Numbered from the stretch's first letter, positions 1-7,884 are shown. The stretch is DNA of 64,000 nt from Cellulomonas chitinilytica (GCF_016862675.1 NZ_BONK01000009.1:62001-126000); one strand, 5' to 3'. Made by a program: numbers and translations. Notes: generated by a model not told the origin, from the sequence alone.

Positions 1-1137
1 GAGGGCGAGTTCCGGGTCGGCGTCTACGGCCCGCGCTACGTCTGCCAGCGCGTGTGCGACGCCGGCCTCGCCGTCAGCTCGTTCGTCGGCGGCATGTCGC
101 GCGGTTGGAGCGGCAACCTCGGGTACGCGCTCCCGACCACCTGGGCCTACGACCAGATCCAGGGCCTCACCCTGGGGTCGGGCACCTCGTCGATCCTCAT
201 CGACAAGAACGTCCTGTCGCCGCGCGCGGAGCCCCTGTCCGCGAACGACGTCCTGCCGACGCCCATCGTGTCGAAGGTCGAGGGCGGCGTCGGGGTCCGG
301 GTGGCCGACGAGCTGTTCTGGCAGCTCACCGAGCTGTCCTACCTCGCCGAGGTCGCCGTCGAGCACACCGTCACGGAGCTGCTCCTGCGGCCGTACCGCC
401 ACGACCTCGTGCTGCACTACCTGCAGCGCGACCGGTACTGGGGCCCCGACTGGAAGGGGGTCACCCCGCTGCCCGAGTACATGAACTCGGAGCTCCTCGA
501 GCTCGGCTCCGCGAGGTCGAACTTCCTCGAGCTCGCGTCCCCGACCCCGCCGAACGCCCTGTACGAGGGAGACCTCGCGCACTTCGCGGCGACCACCCGC
601 GCGTACCTGATGTGGGGTGAGGGCGTCCCGCACGACACCGTCAACCTCGGCGACCTCAGCGGCTGGGGCCTCGACCTGGCGACGTTCTGGGCGCAGTACG
701 TCGTGGCGCGCAACGCCGGGGAGCTGGACCTCGAGCAGTACCTCGCGGAGCGGCTCTGCACCTCGGTGGAGAGCCTGTTCTCCCGGGAGGACCTGGTCGC
801 CGACATCGACGCCTACCTCGCCTACCGGCGGCTCGGCGACCGGGACGTCAGCGACGTCATCCGCGAGATCCTCGTCGAGTGCGACGCCGACCCGACGTGG
901 CGGTACCGCCACTTCTGGGAGGACCGGTTCGGAAGCGACCGCGACGCGCTCCACGGCGCCATGCGGCACATCTTCGATGCCGTCCCGCTGAGCCTCGCGA
1001 CGTACTGGAAGATGGACTTCCAGCGTCCGCCCGGTGAGCCCGACCACCAGGCGCTCGTGCCTCAGGACGAGCTCGACCGCGAGTTCGGGCTCCTCGCGGA
1101 CGCGTTCGAGCGGGTGGTCAGAGGTCTGGACGTGTGA
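1..1137 (+). CDS. Rv2525c-like glycoside hydrolase-like domain protein, 5' end missing
   Basis: The reading frame is open from base 1, so the gene starts before the window and only its C-terminal 378 codons are here. The first visible residues (VGVYGPRYVCQRV, then SFVGGMSRGWSGNLG and WAYDQI) match the end of the TIM-barrel Rv2525c-like glycoside hydrolase-like domain (DUF1906), as seen in actinobacterial secreted or peptidoglycan-associated proteins. After roughly residue 85 the sequence becomes a helical, acidic, Trp/Tyr-rich region that I do not recognise. An internal ATG-like start at 52 would cut the domain and is not believed. The stop overlaps the GTG start of the next gene (GTGA), so the two are probably co-transcribed. 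Function is inferred from the domain only; the catalytic half lies outside the window. Confidence 0.7.
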   Translation, partial: EGEFRVGVYGPRYVCQRVCDAGLAVSSFVGGMSRGWSGNLGYALPTTWAYDQIQGLTLGSGTSSILIDKNVLSPRAEPLSANDVLPTPIVSKVEGGVGVRVADELFWQLTELSYLAEVAVEHTVTELLLRPYRHDLVLHYLQRDRYWGPDWKGVTPLPEYMNSELLELGSARSNFLELASPTPPNALYEGDLAHFAATTRAYLMWGEGVPHDTVNLGDLSGWGLDLATFWAQYVVARNAGELDLEQYLAERLCTSVESLFSREDLVADIDAYLAYRRLGDRDVSDVIREILVECDADPTWRYRHFWEDRFGSDRDALHGAMRHIFDAVPLSLATYWKMDFQRPPGEPDHQALVPQDELDREFGLLADAFERVVRGLDV

Positions 1138-1682
1138 CGAACGCCGACGCCGAGCGCCCGGCGGGCCGGACGTGGCCGCCGGCCGGGCTCGTGCTCGTGT
1201 GGCTGGTGTGCGCCGCCGTGCAGACCACGGCGGCGCTCGTCTGGCTGCCGCGCGCCGCGGTGTGCCGGCCGGCGGGCAGCGGGGGCGCCTCGAGCGCGTT
1301 CGTGACCCTCGCCCTGGTCCCGGTCACGGTGCTGCTGGCCGCTGCGTGGGCCGCGGCACGCGCCGCCGACCGGCCCGGAGCCGCGGGCTGGTCGGCGGTC
1401 CTCACGACCCTCGCCGCCTTCGGCCTCACGCTCCAGCTCGCGGTGAGCGCGTGGCTCCTCGCCCTGCTGCCGGACGACTCGACGACCGGCGGGCAGGCCG
1501 CGACGCTGCTGGCGGCGTGCGCGGCGCCGACGGTCACGGTGCTCGTCGTGTCCGTCGTGCTCCGGGTCCGGTCCGCCGTCGGGCGGGGAGACCGGCGTCG
1601 GGACGCGTGGACGGCCGCCGGGTGCGCGCTGGCCGTGCAGGGGTGCGCGCTCGTCGTCGCGGCGGTGCTGCGGGGCTGCTAG
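1134..1682 (+). CDS. Small hypothetical membrane protein
   Basis: A 182-aa protein starting at a GTG that overlaps the preceding stop by 4 bp, which suggests translational coupling to the Rv2525c-like protein. It has about five hydrophobic segments (around residues 17-37, 52-75, 85-110, 118-142 and 157-178) separated by short Arg-rich loops, and no signal peptide cleavage site is obvious. It belongs to no family I can recognise. Its last 4 bases overlap the 3' end of the convergent HdeD-like gene. The coupling hints that it could be a membrane partner of the upstream protein, but nothing else supports a function. Confidence 0.6.
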   Translation: MTNADAERPAGRTWPPAGLVLVWLVCAAVQTTAALVWLPRAAVCRPAGSGGASSAFVTLALVPVTVLLAAAWAAARAADRPGAAGWSAVLTTLAAFGLTLQLAVSAWLLALLPDDSTTGGQAATLLAACAAPTVTVLVVSVVLRVRSAVGRGDRRRDAWTAAGCALAVQGCALVVAAVLRGC

Positions 1683-2266
1683 ATCGTCGCGGACCCCCGG
1701 CCCACGGCCCGGGAGAACGCGCGGGTCGCGAAGCCGCTCACCACGAGCAGCACGCCCGCGACGAACGCGAACAGCCCGAAGATCACCATGACCACGGCGA
1801 CGGTCTCCTGCGGGTTGACGAGCATCAGCAGGCCGATGAGGAAGGCCACGAGCCCGGAGGCCAGCACCCAGAACCAGCCGATGTCGCGCGCCCGGTACAG
1901 GGTCGCGGCGGCGATGACGCCGAGGACGCCGATGACGAGCACCCAGATCGCGATCAGGTAGAAGATCGTCTTCGCCGTCTGCGGCGCCCAGACGATGGCG
2001 ACCAGTCCGAACACGACGCTGACCAGGCCGAGCACGGCCCACCAGATGCCGCCCTCCTCGTGCCGGTTCGAGAACCACTGCGCGAGGGTGAGGATGCCGT
2101 CGACGACCGCGAAGATGCCGAAGACCCACACGAGCGCGATGGCGGTGTCGAACGGGTGGGCGAGCATGAGGAACCCGACGACCAGCAGGAGGATCCCGCG
2201 GACCACCGGGAGCCACCAGATCCCGCGCAGCCGGGCGTCGACGTCGGTGCCGAGCTCGTCGGTCAT
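1679..2266 (-). CDS. HdeD/DUF308 family membrane protein
   Basis: A 195-aa integral membrane protein with six evenly spaced hydrophobic helices, in the repeated two-helix pattern of the HdeD/DUF308 family (WWLPVVRGILLLVVGFLML near the N-terminus, then a glycine-rich second and third pair). In enterobacteria HdeD is linked to acid resistance at high cell density; in actinobacteria the role is unknown and the family name should not be read as function. The length is typical of the family. The ATG at 2266 is preceded by a GAGG-type ribosome binding site. It is monocistronic and convergent with the gene before it. Confidence 0.8.
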   Translation of the reverse strand: MTDELGTDVDARLRGIWWLPVVRGILLLVVGFLMLAHPFDTAIALVWVFGIFAVVDGILTLAQWFSNRHEEGGIWWAVLGLVSVVFGLVAIVWAPQTAKTIFYLIAIWVLVIGVLGVIAAATLYRARDIGWFWVLASGLVAFLIGLLMLVNPQETVAVVMVIFGLFAFVAGVLLVVSGFATRAFSRAVGRGSATI

Positions 2267-2479
2267 CGGACCTCCTCAGGGCGTCACGCCCGGCGGAACC
2301 CCGGGCGGGACCCGCCCGCCTGCCACGGTGCTCCTCGTCGCCACGCTAGCGCTCGGGACCAGCACGGACACCCGCAGGCGCGTCGGCTCGGGGCGGTGAC
2401 GCGGAGCGTGCCGCGGACTGTGACGCGATCGCGACCGTCGACCGCGCCGTATCGCCCGGGCACGCACGACCCGGTTGCC

Positions 2480-2492
2480 TAGACTCGCCCGT
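2480..2492 (+). promoter_or_regulatory. Leaderless promoter of the flippase/kinase-like gene
   Basis: A TAGACT hexamer (2480-2485) lies 7 nt before the ATG at 2493, and there is no Shine-Dalgarno sequence. This is the usual actinobacterial arrangement for a leaderless transcript in which transcription starts at the A of the ATG. The rest of the 2267-2492 gap shows no gene. Three other genes in the window (18489, 42737 and 43337) have the same -10/6-7 nt/start layout. Confidence 0.5.
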
Positions 2493-5054
2493 ATGTCCGC
2501 GCCGACGCCTGCTCGTCGCGCGGCCGCGGACCCCGCGGTCGCGGACGGGTCCGACGTCCCGGTCGAGCCCGGCCCGGAGCCGGAGGCACCCGAGGACGCG
2601 GTCAGGATCGACGACGTCCCGGCGGTCCGGGTCCACCACCCGAGCGACCTCATCGGCATGGTCGTCGCGGCCGTCGGTGTGGTGCTGGTGATGGTCCTCG
2701 CGACGTACGCGCAGCACACGACGGCGGGCGTCGCCGAGGACGTGCAGGGGTTCGCGACGCTGCTGCAGCGGATCCTGTTCATCCCGGTGCAGGTGCTCGA
2801 ACGGCTCGTCACGCTGGCCGTGCCGCTGCTCGTGTTCGGCGAGCTCGCGATCCGCCGGCTCGGCCGGCAGGTGCTCGAGGGGCTGATCGCGGCGACAGCC
2901 GCCCTCGTCGTCAACTACCTGCTGTACGTGCTCGTGCAGCAGGTTGGGTCGGACGACCTGGTGCACGGGCTGTCGATCCGGCACGGCGGCGACTGGGTCC
3001 TGACCGTCCCCGGGTACCTCGCGATGCTCGCGGCGCTCCTGACGGTCGTGGGCCCGCGGGACCGCCGCCGCACGGTGATGTGGTCGTGGAACCTCGTGTG
3101 GGTCGTCGTCGGCGTGCTGGCGATCACGGCGCGGGTGTCGTTGCCCGGGCTGCTGATCGCGCTGCTCGCCGGCCGGGTCGTCGGGCAGGCCGTCCGGTAC
3201 GTGTCCGGGGTGCAGTCCGAGCGCGCGTACGGCACGAGCCTCGTCGCCGGCGTGCGCCGCGCGGGCTTCGAGCCGGTGCTGCTGCAGCGCGTGCCCGACG
3301 AGACCACGCAGGCCGAGGCGGAGCGGCTGGTCCGCGCGGGTGGCCGGCCGCCGGAGCTGCACGGCGACCCCGAGTCGCGCGCGCTGAACCGCTCGACGCG
3401 TCACCGCGTCTACCAGATGACGACGGCCACGGGCGAGGAGCTCGACCTCGTCGTCATCGACCGCGACCGGCAGGTGGTCGGCTCGCTCGCGCGGCTGTGG
3501 CGCTCGATCCGGATGCGCGGGCTGGAGGGCCGGTCGGTCGTGCCGCTGCGGCAGGCCACCGAGCGGGCCGCCCTGCTGTCGTACGCCGCCCGTGCCGCGG
3601 GCGTGCGCACGCCGAAGCTGCTGAGCATCGCCGAGGCCGACGAGTCGATGCTGCTGGTGCAGGAGCGTCCGGGGAACGCGCTGCCGCTCGCCGACATCCC
3701 GGCCGAGCGCCTCTCCGACCGCGTGCTGCGGGAGGTCTGGGCGCAGCTGCAGCTCGCGCACGACGCCGGCATCGCCCACCGGGCGCTGACCAGCGACGTC
3801 GTGCTGGTCGACGCCGTCGTCGGGCAGCCCATGGTGTGGCTGACGGGATGGGAGCAGGGCGACGTCGCGTCGTCCGACCTGGCCCGCCGCATGGACGTCA
3901 CGCAGCTCGTCGCGCTCCTCGCGCTGCGGGTCGGCGCCACCCGCGCGCTGGAGTCCGCGGTGGCCGTCCTGCCCGATGCCGACATCGCCGCGATCGGTCC
4001 GCTCCTGCAGACGATGACGCTGCCCCGCGAGACCCGCGACGAGATGCGCGCCCACAAGCCCGTGCTCGCCGAGCTGCGCTCCGCGCTCGTCGCCCGGATG
4101 CCCGAGGCGGACGTGGAGCCGCAGCAGCTCGTCCGGTTCGGGGCGCGCACCGTCATCACGATCGGGCTCACGGTCGTGGCGGTGTTCGTCATCCTCACGA
4201 GCATCAACGTCGAGCAGATCGAGGCGGCGCTCGCGGAGGGCGACTGGCGCTGGTCGGCCCTGTCGTTCGCGCTCGGGCTGTCGACCTTCGTCGGGGCCGC
4301 GGTCGCGTTCGTCGCGTTCTCCCCCGTCAAGCTGTCCCTGTGGCGCGCGACGCTGGTGCAGGCCGCCGCGACGTTCGTCGCGCTCGCCGCCCCGGCCGGC
4401 ATCGGACCCGCCGCGCTCAACCTGCGCATGCTGACCCGGCGCGGCGTCAGCACGAGCCTGTCGGCCGCGACCGTCGCGCTCGTGCAGGTCAGCCAGTTCG
4501 TCGTGACGCTGGGCCTGCTGCTCGTGCTGTCGCTGCTGTCCGGCACGTCGGAGTCGCCGCTGCCGGTCGACCCCGTGGTGCTGCTGGTCATCGGCATCGT
4601 CGCCGCACTCGTCGCGGCGTCGCTGCTGATCCCGAAGGTCCGGCAGTGGGTGCTGTCCAAGACGCTCCCGACGCTGCAGCAGATGTGGCCGCGGCTCATC
4701 GAGGTGCTCGGCCAGCCGTGGCGCCTGGCGCTCGCCGTCGGGGGGAACCTCGCGATGACCCTCGGGTACATCTTCGCGTTCGAGGCCGCCATGCAAGCAC
4801 TGGGCCAGAGCGCGAGCCTCGTGCAGGTCGCGCTCGTCTACCTGACGGGCAACACCACCGGGGCGATGGTGCCGACGCCCGGCGGGATGGGCGCGATCGA
4901 GGTGGCGCTCGGCGCGTCGCTGTCGAGCTTCACGAGCATCAACGCCGGTGTGGCGTTCTCCGTCGTGCTCCTCTTCCGCGCGCTGACGTACTGGCTGCGC
5001 ATCCCGTTCGGGTGGGCCGCGATGCGCTACCTGCAGAAGCAGGGCGACCTCTGA
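2493..5054 (+). CDS. Lysylphosphatidylglycerol synthase-type membrane domain fused to a kinase-like domain
   Basis: An 853-aa protein with three parts. Residues about 50-225 carry hydrophobic helices. Residues about 300-520 form a protein-kinase/phosphotransferase-like domain, with a loop AHDAGIAHRALTSDVVLVD near residue 422 that resembles a catalytic loop, although the expected HxD is replaced by HRALTSD. From about 548 to the end is the UPF0104/AglD-type lysylphosphatidylglycerol synthase transmembrane ('flippase-like') domain, ending with the GNTTGAMVPTPGGMGAIE motif region typical of the family. The MprF aminoacyl-transfer domain is absent, so lysyl-PG synthesis is not implied; lipid flipping or glycolipid handling is more likely. 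The ATG at 2493 was chosen over the in-frame TTG at 2475 because a -10 box sits just before it. The kinase-like part may be a pseudokinase. Confidence 0.8.
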   Translation: MSAPTPARRAAADPAVADGSDVPVEPGPEPEAPEDAVRIDDVPAVRVHHPSDLIGMVVAAVGVVLVMVLATYAQHTTAGVAEDVQGFATLLQRILFIPVQVLERLVTLAVPLLVFGELAIRRLGRQVLEGLIAATAALVVNYLLYVLVQQVGSDDLVHGLSIRHGGDWVLTVPGYLAMLAALLTVVGPRDRRRTVMWSWNLVWVVVGVLAITARVSLPGLLIALLAGRVVGQAVRYVSGVQSERAYGTSLVAGVRRAGFEPVLLQRVPDETTQAEAERLVRAGGRPPELHGDPESRALNRSTRHRVYQMTTATGEELDLVVIDRDRQVVGSLARLWRSIRMRGLEGRSVVPLRQATERAALLSYAARAAGVRTPKLLSIAEADESMLLVQERPGNALPLADIPAERLSDRVLREVWAQLQLAHDAGIAHRALTSDVVLVDAVVGQPMVWLTGWEQGDVASSDLARRMDVTQLVALLALRVGATRALESAVAVLPDADIAAIGPLLQTMTLPRETRDEMRAHKPVLAELRSALVARMPEADVEPQQLVRFGARTVITIGLTVVAVFVILTSINVEQIEAALAEGDWRWSALSFALGLSTFVGAAVAFVAFSPVKLSLWRATLVQAAATFVALAAPAGIGPAALNLRMLTRRGVSTSLSAATVALVQVSQFVVTLGLLLVLSLLSGTSESPLPVDPVVLLVIGIVAALVAASLLIPKVRQWVLSKTLPTLQQMWPRLIEVLGQPWRLALAVGGNLAMTLGYIFAFEAAMQALGQSASLVQVALVYLTGNTTGAMVPTPGGMGAIEVALGASLSSFTSINAGVAFSVVLLFRALTYWLRIPFGWAAMRYLQKQGDL

Positions 5055-5082
5055 CCCTGCCCGCGGACGGGCCCTGACACGA

Positions 5083-5119
5083 CTCCGGGTCGGCGCGTCG
5101 TGGACGGACCGACCCGGAG
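5083..5119. terminator. Bidirectional intrinsic terminator
   Basis: Perfect 11-bp inverted repeat CTCCGGGTCGG (5083-5093) / CCGACCCGGAG (5109-5119) between two convergent stop codons. It can serve both the flippase-like gene and the SHOCT gene. No U-tract, as is common in high-GC actinobacteria. Confidence 0.7.
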
Positions 5120-5134
5120 GCACGGACGGACGGG

Positions 5135-5512
5135 TCAGGCGAGGGCCTTGGCCTTGAGCTGGTCGAACTCGGCCTGGTCGATCACACCGGCGTCCAGCAG
5201 CGCCTTGGCGTCGCTGATGTGCTCCGCGGGCGACTTGCCGGCCACCTCGCGGATGTACGTGTCGGTGTCGGCCTTGGCCTGCTTCACGGCGTGGAGCTGG
5301 CGGTCCGCCATCCCGTTGCCGCGCGCGATCACGTACACGAGCGCCGTGATGAACGGGAAGACGATGAGGAAAACGATCCAGACGGCCTTCCACCACCCGC
5401 TGAGGGCTCGGTCACGGAAGAGGTCGGTGAGGATCTGGAACAGGATCACGAGATAAGCGAAGAACACGAACCACCAGATCAGCAGCCAGAACCAACTCCA
5501 GAAGCTGTCCAT
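5135..5512 (-). CDS. PLDc_N/SHOCT domain membrane protein
   Basis: A 125-aa protein. Residues about 5-30 and 40-63 are two Trp/Phe-rich transmembrane helices of the phospholipase D-nuclease N-terminal (PLDc_N) type, with WWKAVWIVFLIVFPFITALVYV in the second helix region. The C-terminus (residues about 97-124: ISDAKALLDAGVIDQAEFDQLKAKAL) is a SHOCT motif, a short helical element often found at protein ends and thought to mediate oligomerisation. The ATG at 5512 is preceded by AGAAGG at good spacing; the longer reading frame upstream is Arg/Gly-rich and not credible. It is a single-gene unit between two terminators. Function unknown. Confidence 0.85.
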   Translation of the reverse strand: MDSFWSWFWLLIWWFVFFAYLVILFQILTDLFRDRALSGWWKAVWIVFLIVFPFITALVYVIARGNGMADRQLHAVKQAKADTDTYIREVAGKSPAEHISDAKALLDAGVIDQAEFDQLKAKALA

Positions 5513-5614
5513 GCGACCTTCTCTCGGTTGCGAGCCGCCCCGAGTGGCGAGCCCGGTGATTCGGAGGCTAACCGAGAACCGTACGAACGGCGCAAGGGGG
5601 ACGCACCGGATGGT

Positions 5615-5643
5615 GCCCGGCGCCGCGGGGTGCGGCGCCGGGC
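5615..5643 (-). terminator. Terminator of the ricin-lectin gene
   Basis: Perfect 12-bp inverted repeat GCCCGGCGCCGC (5615-5626) / GCGGCGCCGGGC (5632-5643) starting 7 bp past the stop codon of the ricin-lectin gene. Confidence 0.7.
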
Positions 5644-5650
5644 CCACCTG

Positions 5651-6265
5651 TCAGTAGAACGCCTGGTTGCCGCCGCCCTTGCAGCCCCAGAGCTGGAGCA
5701 GGACGCCGTCCGTCGTGCCCTGTCCCTGGACGTCGAGGCACTGGTTGGTGTTGACCAGCCGCCACTGGTACCCGTCCGCCGTCCCACCCGGTGTCTTGAC
5801 CGTGCCCAGGTAGTCCTGGTCCCAGAGCTGGTAGGTGTCGCTCGTGCTGCACGTCTTCTGCTTCACGAGGGTGCCGTTGGCGGTCGCGCCCCACGCGCGC
5901 AGGCACTTGCCGGAGTAGTAGTTGCGCCACAGGTACGAGACGGAGCCGTCGGCCCACGTCTTCTTGTGGAGACACCACTTCTGGCTGTCCCCGTCGTACC
6001 AGTGCCAGATGTGCGCCTGGGTGCCGTCGGCGGTCGACGGCCCCTTGATGTCGATGACCATGCGGTGCTCGGCGGCCCGGCCGGCGGCGGCGGCGCCCCA
6101 CCAGTGGGCCTGGTCGCCGACGTTCCAGTCGGAACCGAACTTGGCGCTGCAGATGCTGGCGGCCTGTGCCGAGCTCGCCGTGACCGCGACCGGGACCGTG
6201 AGGCCGGCCAGTGCGACCACCACCGCGAGGAGGCTCCGCAGGAGGGAGCCGTGCAGAGTTTTCAT
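5651..6265 (-). CDS. Secreted ricin-type beta-trefoil lectin protein
   Basis: A 204-aa exported protein. Residues 1-35 are a Sec signal peptide (MKTLHGSLLRS, hydrophobic core, AQA cleavage site near residue 35). The mature part has one RICIN beta-trefoil region from about residue 70 to the end, with repeated Q/K-W type motifs (QKWCLH, YQLWDQD, YQWRLVN, LLQLWGCKG) and an even number of Cys residues (about eight) suited to disulfides outside the cell. Such domains bind galactose- or xylan-type sugars and often accompany glycoside hydrolases, but no catalytic domain is attached here, so this looks like a stand-alone lectin. The start is ATG at 6265. Confidence 0.8.
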   Translation of the reverse strand: MKTLHGSLLRSLLAVVVALAGLTVPVAVTASSAQAASICSAKFGSDWNVGDQAHWWGAAAAGRAAEHRMVIDIKGPSTADGTQAHIWHWYDGDSQKWCLHKKTWADGSVSYLWRNYYSGKCLRAWGATANGTLVKQKTCSTSDTYQLWDQDYLGTVKTPGGTADGYQWRLVNTNQCLDVQGQGTTDGVLLQLWGCKGGGNQAFY

Positions 6266-6460
6266 CCGTCACCCCTTGTGCTTCGTCGCGGCCGCCGAGC
6301 TGCGGTCCCGTCCGACGTCGGGGACGCTAGCCACGGCTGCCGGGAGCCCGGCCGGGAATGCCGCCCCGGTTCCGTCCCGGATGCGTCCCGCGGGCGCTGA
6401 CCTGCGACGACGCAGACTCCTCGTCGCGGGGGTCTCGGCGTCCGCGGCGCCGGCTCGACC

Positions 6461-6490
6461 TGGCCCGACCTGGCCCGACCTGGCCCGACC
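6461..6490. repeat. Three 10-bp tandem repeats in an intergenic gap
   Basis: The unit TGGCCCGACC is repeated three times exactly, with a degenerate copy (CGGCTCGACC) just before and TGGTCAGAC just after. It lies in the 6266-6565 gap upstream of the ricin-lectin gene. Apart from this repeat and the terminator at 6505-6540, the gap shows no coding sequence I can support. Confidence 0.6.
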
Positions 6491-6504
6491 TGGTCAGACA
6501 TGCG

Positions 6505-6540
6505 AGAACGCCGGCCCCCGACAGCGGGGACCGGCGTTCT
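6505..6540 (-). terminator. Strong terminator after the 48-codon riboswitch-controlled gene
   Basis: Inverted repeat AGAACGCCGG (6505-6514) / CCGGCGTTCT (6531-6540), extended inward by CCCCG/CGGGG to give a stem of about 15 bp and a short loop. It begins 25 bp past the stop codon at 6566 on the minus strand and closes a transcript of only about 300 nt. Confidence 0.75.
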
Positions 6541-6565
6541 GCGGTGCTGGTGGGTGCTGCTGTCC

Positions 6566-6712
6566 TCAGGCGGCGAGGTGCTCGCGCTGCGCCGGCACGA
6601 GGTCCGAGACGCTGCGGTGCGCCGCGAGCTGCGCCCAGGCCTGCAGGCGCGCCGTCGGGAGGACGAAGGGGGTGTTCGGGGTGGGGTCGACGGAGAAGCC
6701 GCGCTGGTCCAT
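6566..6712 (-). CDS. 48-aa protein of unknown function under a c-di-GMP riboswitch
   Basis: A 48-codon ATG gene (starts MDQRGFSVDPTPNTP, ends VSDLVPAQREHLAA) located directly between a c-di-GMP-I riboswitch and a strong terminator on the same strand, which is the main argument that it is real. The longer in-frame extension to 7042 runs through the riboswitch and is rejected. The peptide has no signal peptide, transmembrane helix or cysteine. Its N-terminal third is Pro/Thr-rich and the rest is predicted helical (TARLQAWAQLAAHRS). GGACGG lies 5 nt before the ATG and overlaps the 3' flank of the aptamer, so ligand-dependent masking of the ribosome binding site is possible. I recognise no family. 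Possible roles are a small c-di-GMP-regulated effector, a secreted or modified peptide, or a leader peptide. Confidence 0.6.
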   Translation of the reverse strand: MDQRGFSVDPTPNTPFVLPTARLQAWAQLAAHRSVSDLVPAQREHLAA

Positions 6713-6728
6713 GAGACCGTCCTGTCCT

Positions 6729-6808
6729 GTTCGGTAGCCCGGCTGACCCTGAGGGCCCCGTGGCTTTGCGTCCCCTCCTCGCGGAGGGTTTGCCGTTTCG
6801 CTGACAGA
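6729..6808 (-). ncRNA. Cyclic di-GMP-I (GEMM-I) riboswitch
   Basis: Read on the minus strand, the region contains the diagnostic GEMM-I blocks in order: a GGCAAACC block (around 6787-6794), a P1b stem CCTCC-GCGA-GGAGG with a GNRA tetraloop, the invariant GGGACGCAAAGCC block (around 6762-6774), a second stem (GGCC...), and the closing GCCGGGCUACCG (around 6732-6743), the tetraloop-receptor side. This matches the Vibrio Vc2 aptamer almost block by block. The class is the established c-di-GMP-I sensor. It lies in the 5' UTR of the 48-codon gene. The switch direction (on or off) cannot be read by eye. Confidence 0.92.
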
Positions 6809-6812
6809 GCCG

Positions 6813-6841
6813 ACATTAGAGCAAGATGAGACAGCGCGGAA
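6813..6841 (-). promoter_or_regulatory. Promoter of the riboswitch transcript
   Basis: On the minus strand a TTCCGC (-35, at 6836-6841) is followed after exactly 17 nt by TAATGT (-10, at 6813-6818). Transcription would start near 6806, just at the 5' edge of the aptamer. The rest of 6842-7058 holds no gene I can support. Confidence 0.45.
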
Positions 6842-7058
6842 GCGGTTCACCGTGACAAAGTCGGACATCCGTCCACTTTCACCCGCTCGGGCGGATGGCG
6901 CCCGTGTCCTGGGGGTATGCGCGAACTGCCCGATCATGGTCGCGGTCCCACCTGCGACGTCGCTCCTCGCGTGCAGGTGTCGACACTCGACCCCCCGATC
7001 GGATGTCACCCGGACGGCCCATCGCCCGGTGAAGCGTGTCACGCCCGCCGGTCCGGGC

Positions 7059-7577
7059 TCAGGCGCTCGGGGGGTCCGCCAGCCGGAACGCGAGCTGCGT
7101 CTCCCACCGGGACATGTCCGGCTCGACGCGGGGGTCGGTCAGCAGCAGCTCGAGCCGGCACCCCCACGCGTCGCCCTGCGGGGTGTCGCGCCGGTCCCAC
7201 ACCCAGCCGTGCCCGTCGCCGTACGCCAGCAGGTCCGCGGTCACCTGGACGAGCTCGTCCGGGTGACCCACATGGGTCGTCACCGCGTACGTGCCTGCCG
7301 GGAGGACGCCCGGCGTCACGTCGCCGTCGGGGTGCGCGAGCCGCTCGTCGACGGGCACCCCCGCCTCGACCAGCAGCTCCCGCTCCATGTCGATCACGTG
7401 GTACCGGAAGAACGGCGGACCGGCCGGCGCGAGCGAGTGCGCGTCGAGCCACCCGAGCACGTCGGGCAGGCGGTCGGCGACCAGGTGGAACGTCGTCATC
7501 GTCACCGGCCGGCGGATGCCGACGTACGTCACCTCCGGACGCGCGACGAGCACGGGTACCGACACGGCCCGGTCCAT
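7059..7577 (-). CDS. GyrI-like (SOUL/effector-binding) domain protein
   Basis: A 172-aa stand-alone GyrI-like small-molecule-binding domain: the opening VLVARPEVTYVGIRRPVTM and the later AGTYAVTTHVGHPDELVQV are typical of the family, and the C-terminal part (LLLTDPRVEPDMSRWETQLAFRLAD) forms the last strands. Such domains bind hydrophobic or cationic compounds and occur alone or fused to AraC/MerR regulators; no DNA-binding domain is present here. The start ATG at 7577 has AGGAGG at ideal spacing. The longer upstream frame is Arg/Ser-rich and is a shadow. It is single and flanked by the CsbD terminator. Confidence 0.75.
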   Translation of the reverse strand: MDRAVSVPVLVARPEVTYVGIRRPVTMTTFHLVADRLPDVLGWLDAHSLAPAGPPFFRYHVIDMERELLVEAGVPVDERLAHPDGDVTPGVLPAGTYAVTTHVGHPDELVQVTADLLAYGDGHGWVWDRRDTPQGDAWGCRLELLLTDPRVEPDMSRWETQLAFRLADPPSA

Positions 7578-7668
7578 GACGCCTCCTGTCGACGTGGCGT
7601 GCCCCAGCGCCGGGCATCGGCCCCGTCGAACGCTACGGGGACCGCCGCCCACGCACCAGGGACACGCG

Positions 7669-7696
7669 ACGGCCCCCGCCTTCCGACGGGGGCCGT
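7669..7696 (-). terminator. Terminator of the CsbD-like gene
   Basis: Inverted repeat ACGGCCCCCG (7669-7678) / CGGGGGCCGT (7687-7696), 17 bp past the CsbD stop codon. Confidence 0.7.
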
Positions 7697-7713
7697 CACC
7701 TGCGCTGCAGCTG

Positions 7714-7884
7714 CTACTTGAGGGCGTCCTTGACGTCCTCGCCCGCCTGCTTGAGGTTCGCCTTGGCCTGGTCCACCTTGCCCTCGGCCTCGAGGCGCTC
7801 GTCGTCCGTCGCCTTGCCGACGCCCTCCTTGACCTTGCCCTTCGCCTCTTCCGCGGCGTTCGAGATCTTGTCGTCGAGACCCAT
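7714..7884 (-). CDS. CsbD family stress protein
   Basis: A 56-aa soluble, highly charged helical protein beginning MGLDDKISNAAEEAKGKVKE, with the repeated helical pattern K(V/A)(D/K)QAKANLKQAGEDVKDALK at the C-terminus. This is the full-length CsbD family pattern. CsbD was defined as a SigB general-stress protein in Bacillus; the molecular role is unknown. Start ATG at 7884. It has its own terminator. This gene is easily missed because of its size. Confidence 0.88.
   Translation of the reverse strand: MGLDDKISNAAEEAKGKVKEGVGKATDDERLEAEGKVDQAKANLKQAGEDVKDALK

Noticed and set aside
2346..5396. A 1,016-codon open frame antisense to the flippase-like gene
   Set aside because: Arg/Gln/Asp/Pro-rich translation typical of an antisense shadow in high-GC DNA; the plus-strand gene has clear domains and promoter.
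6566..7042. Extending the 48-codon gene upstream to a 158-codon frame
   Set aside because: The extension would translate through the c-di-GMP riboswitch and its promoter.
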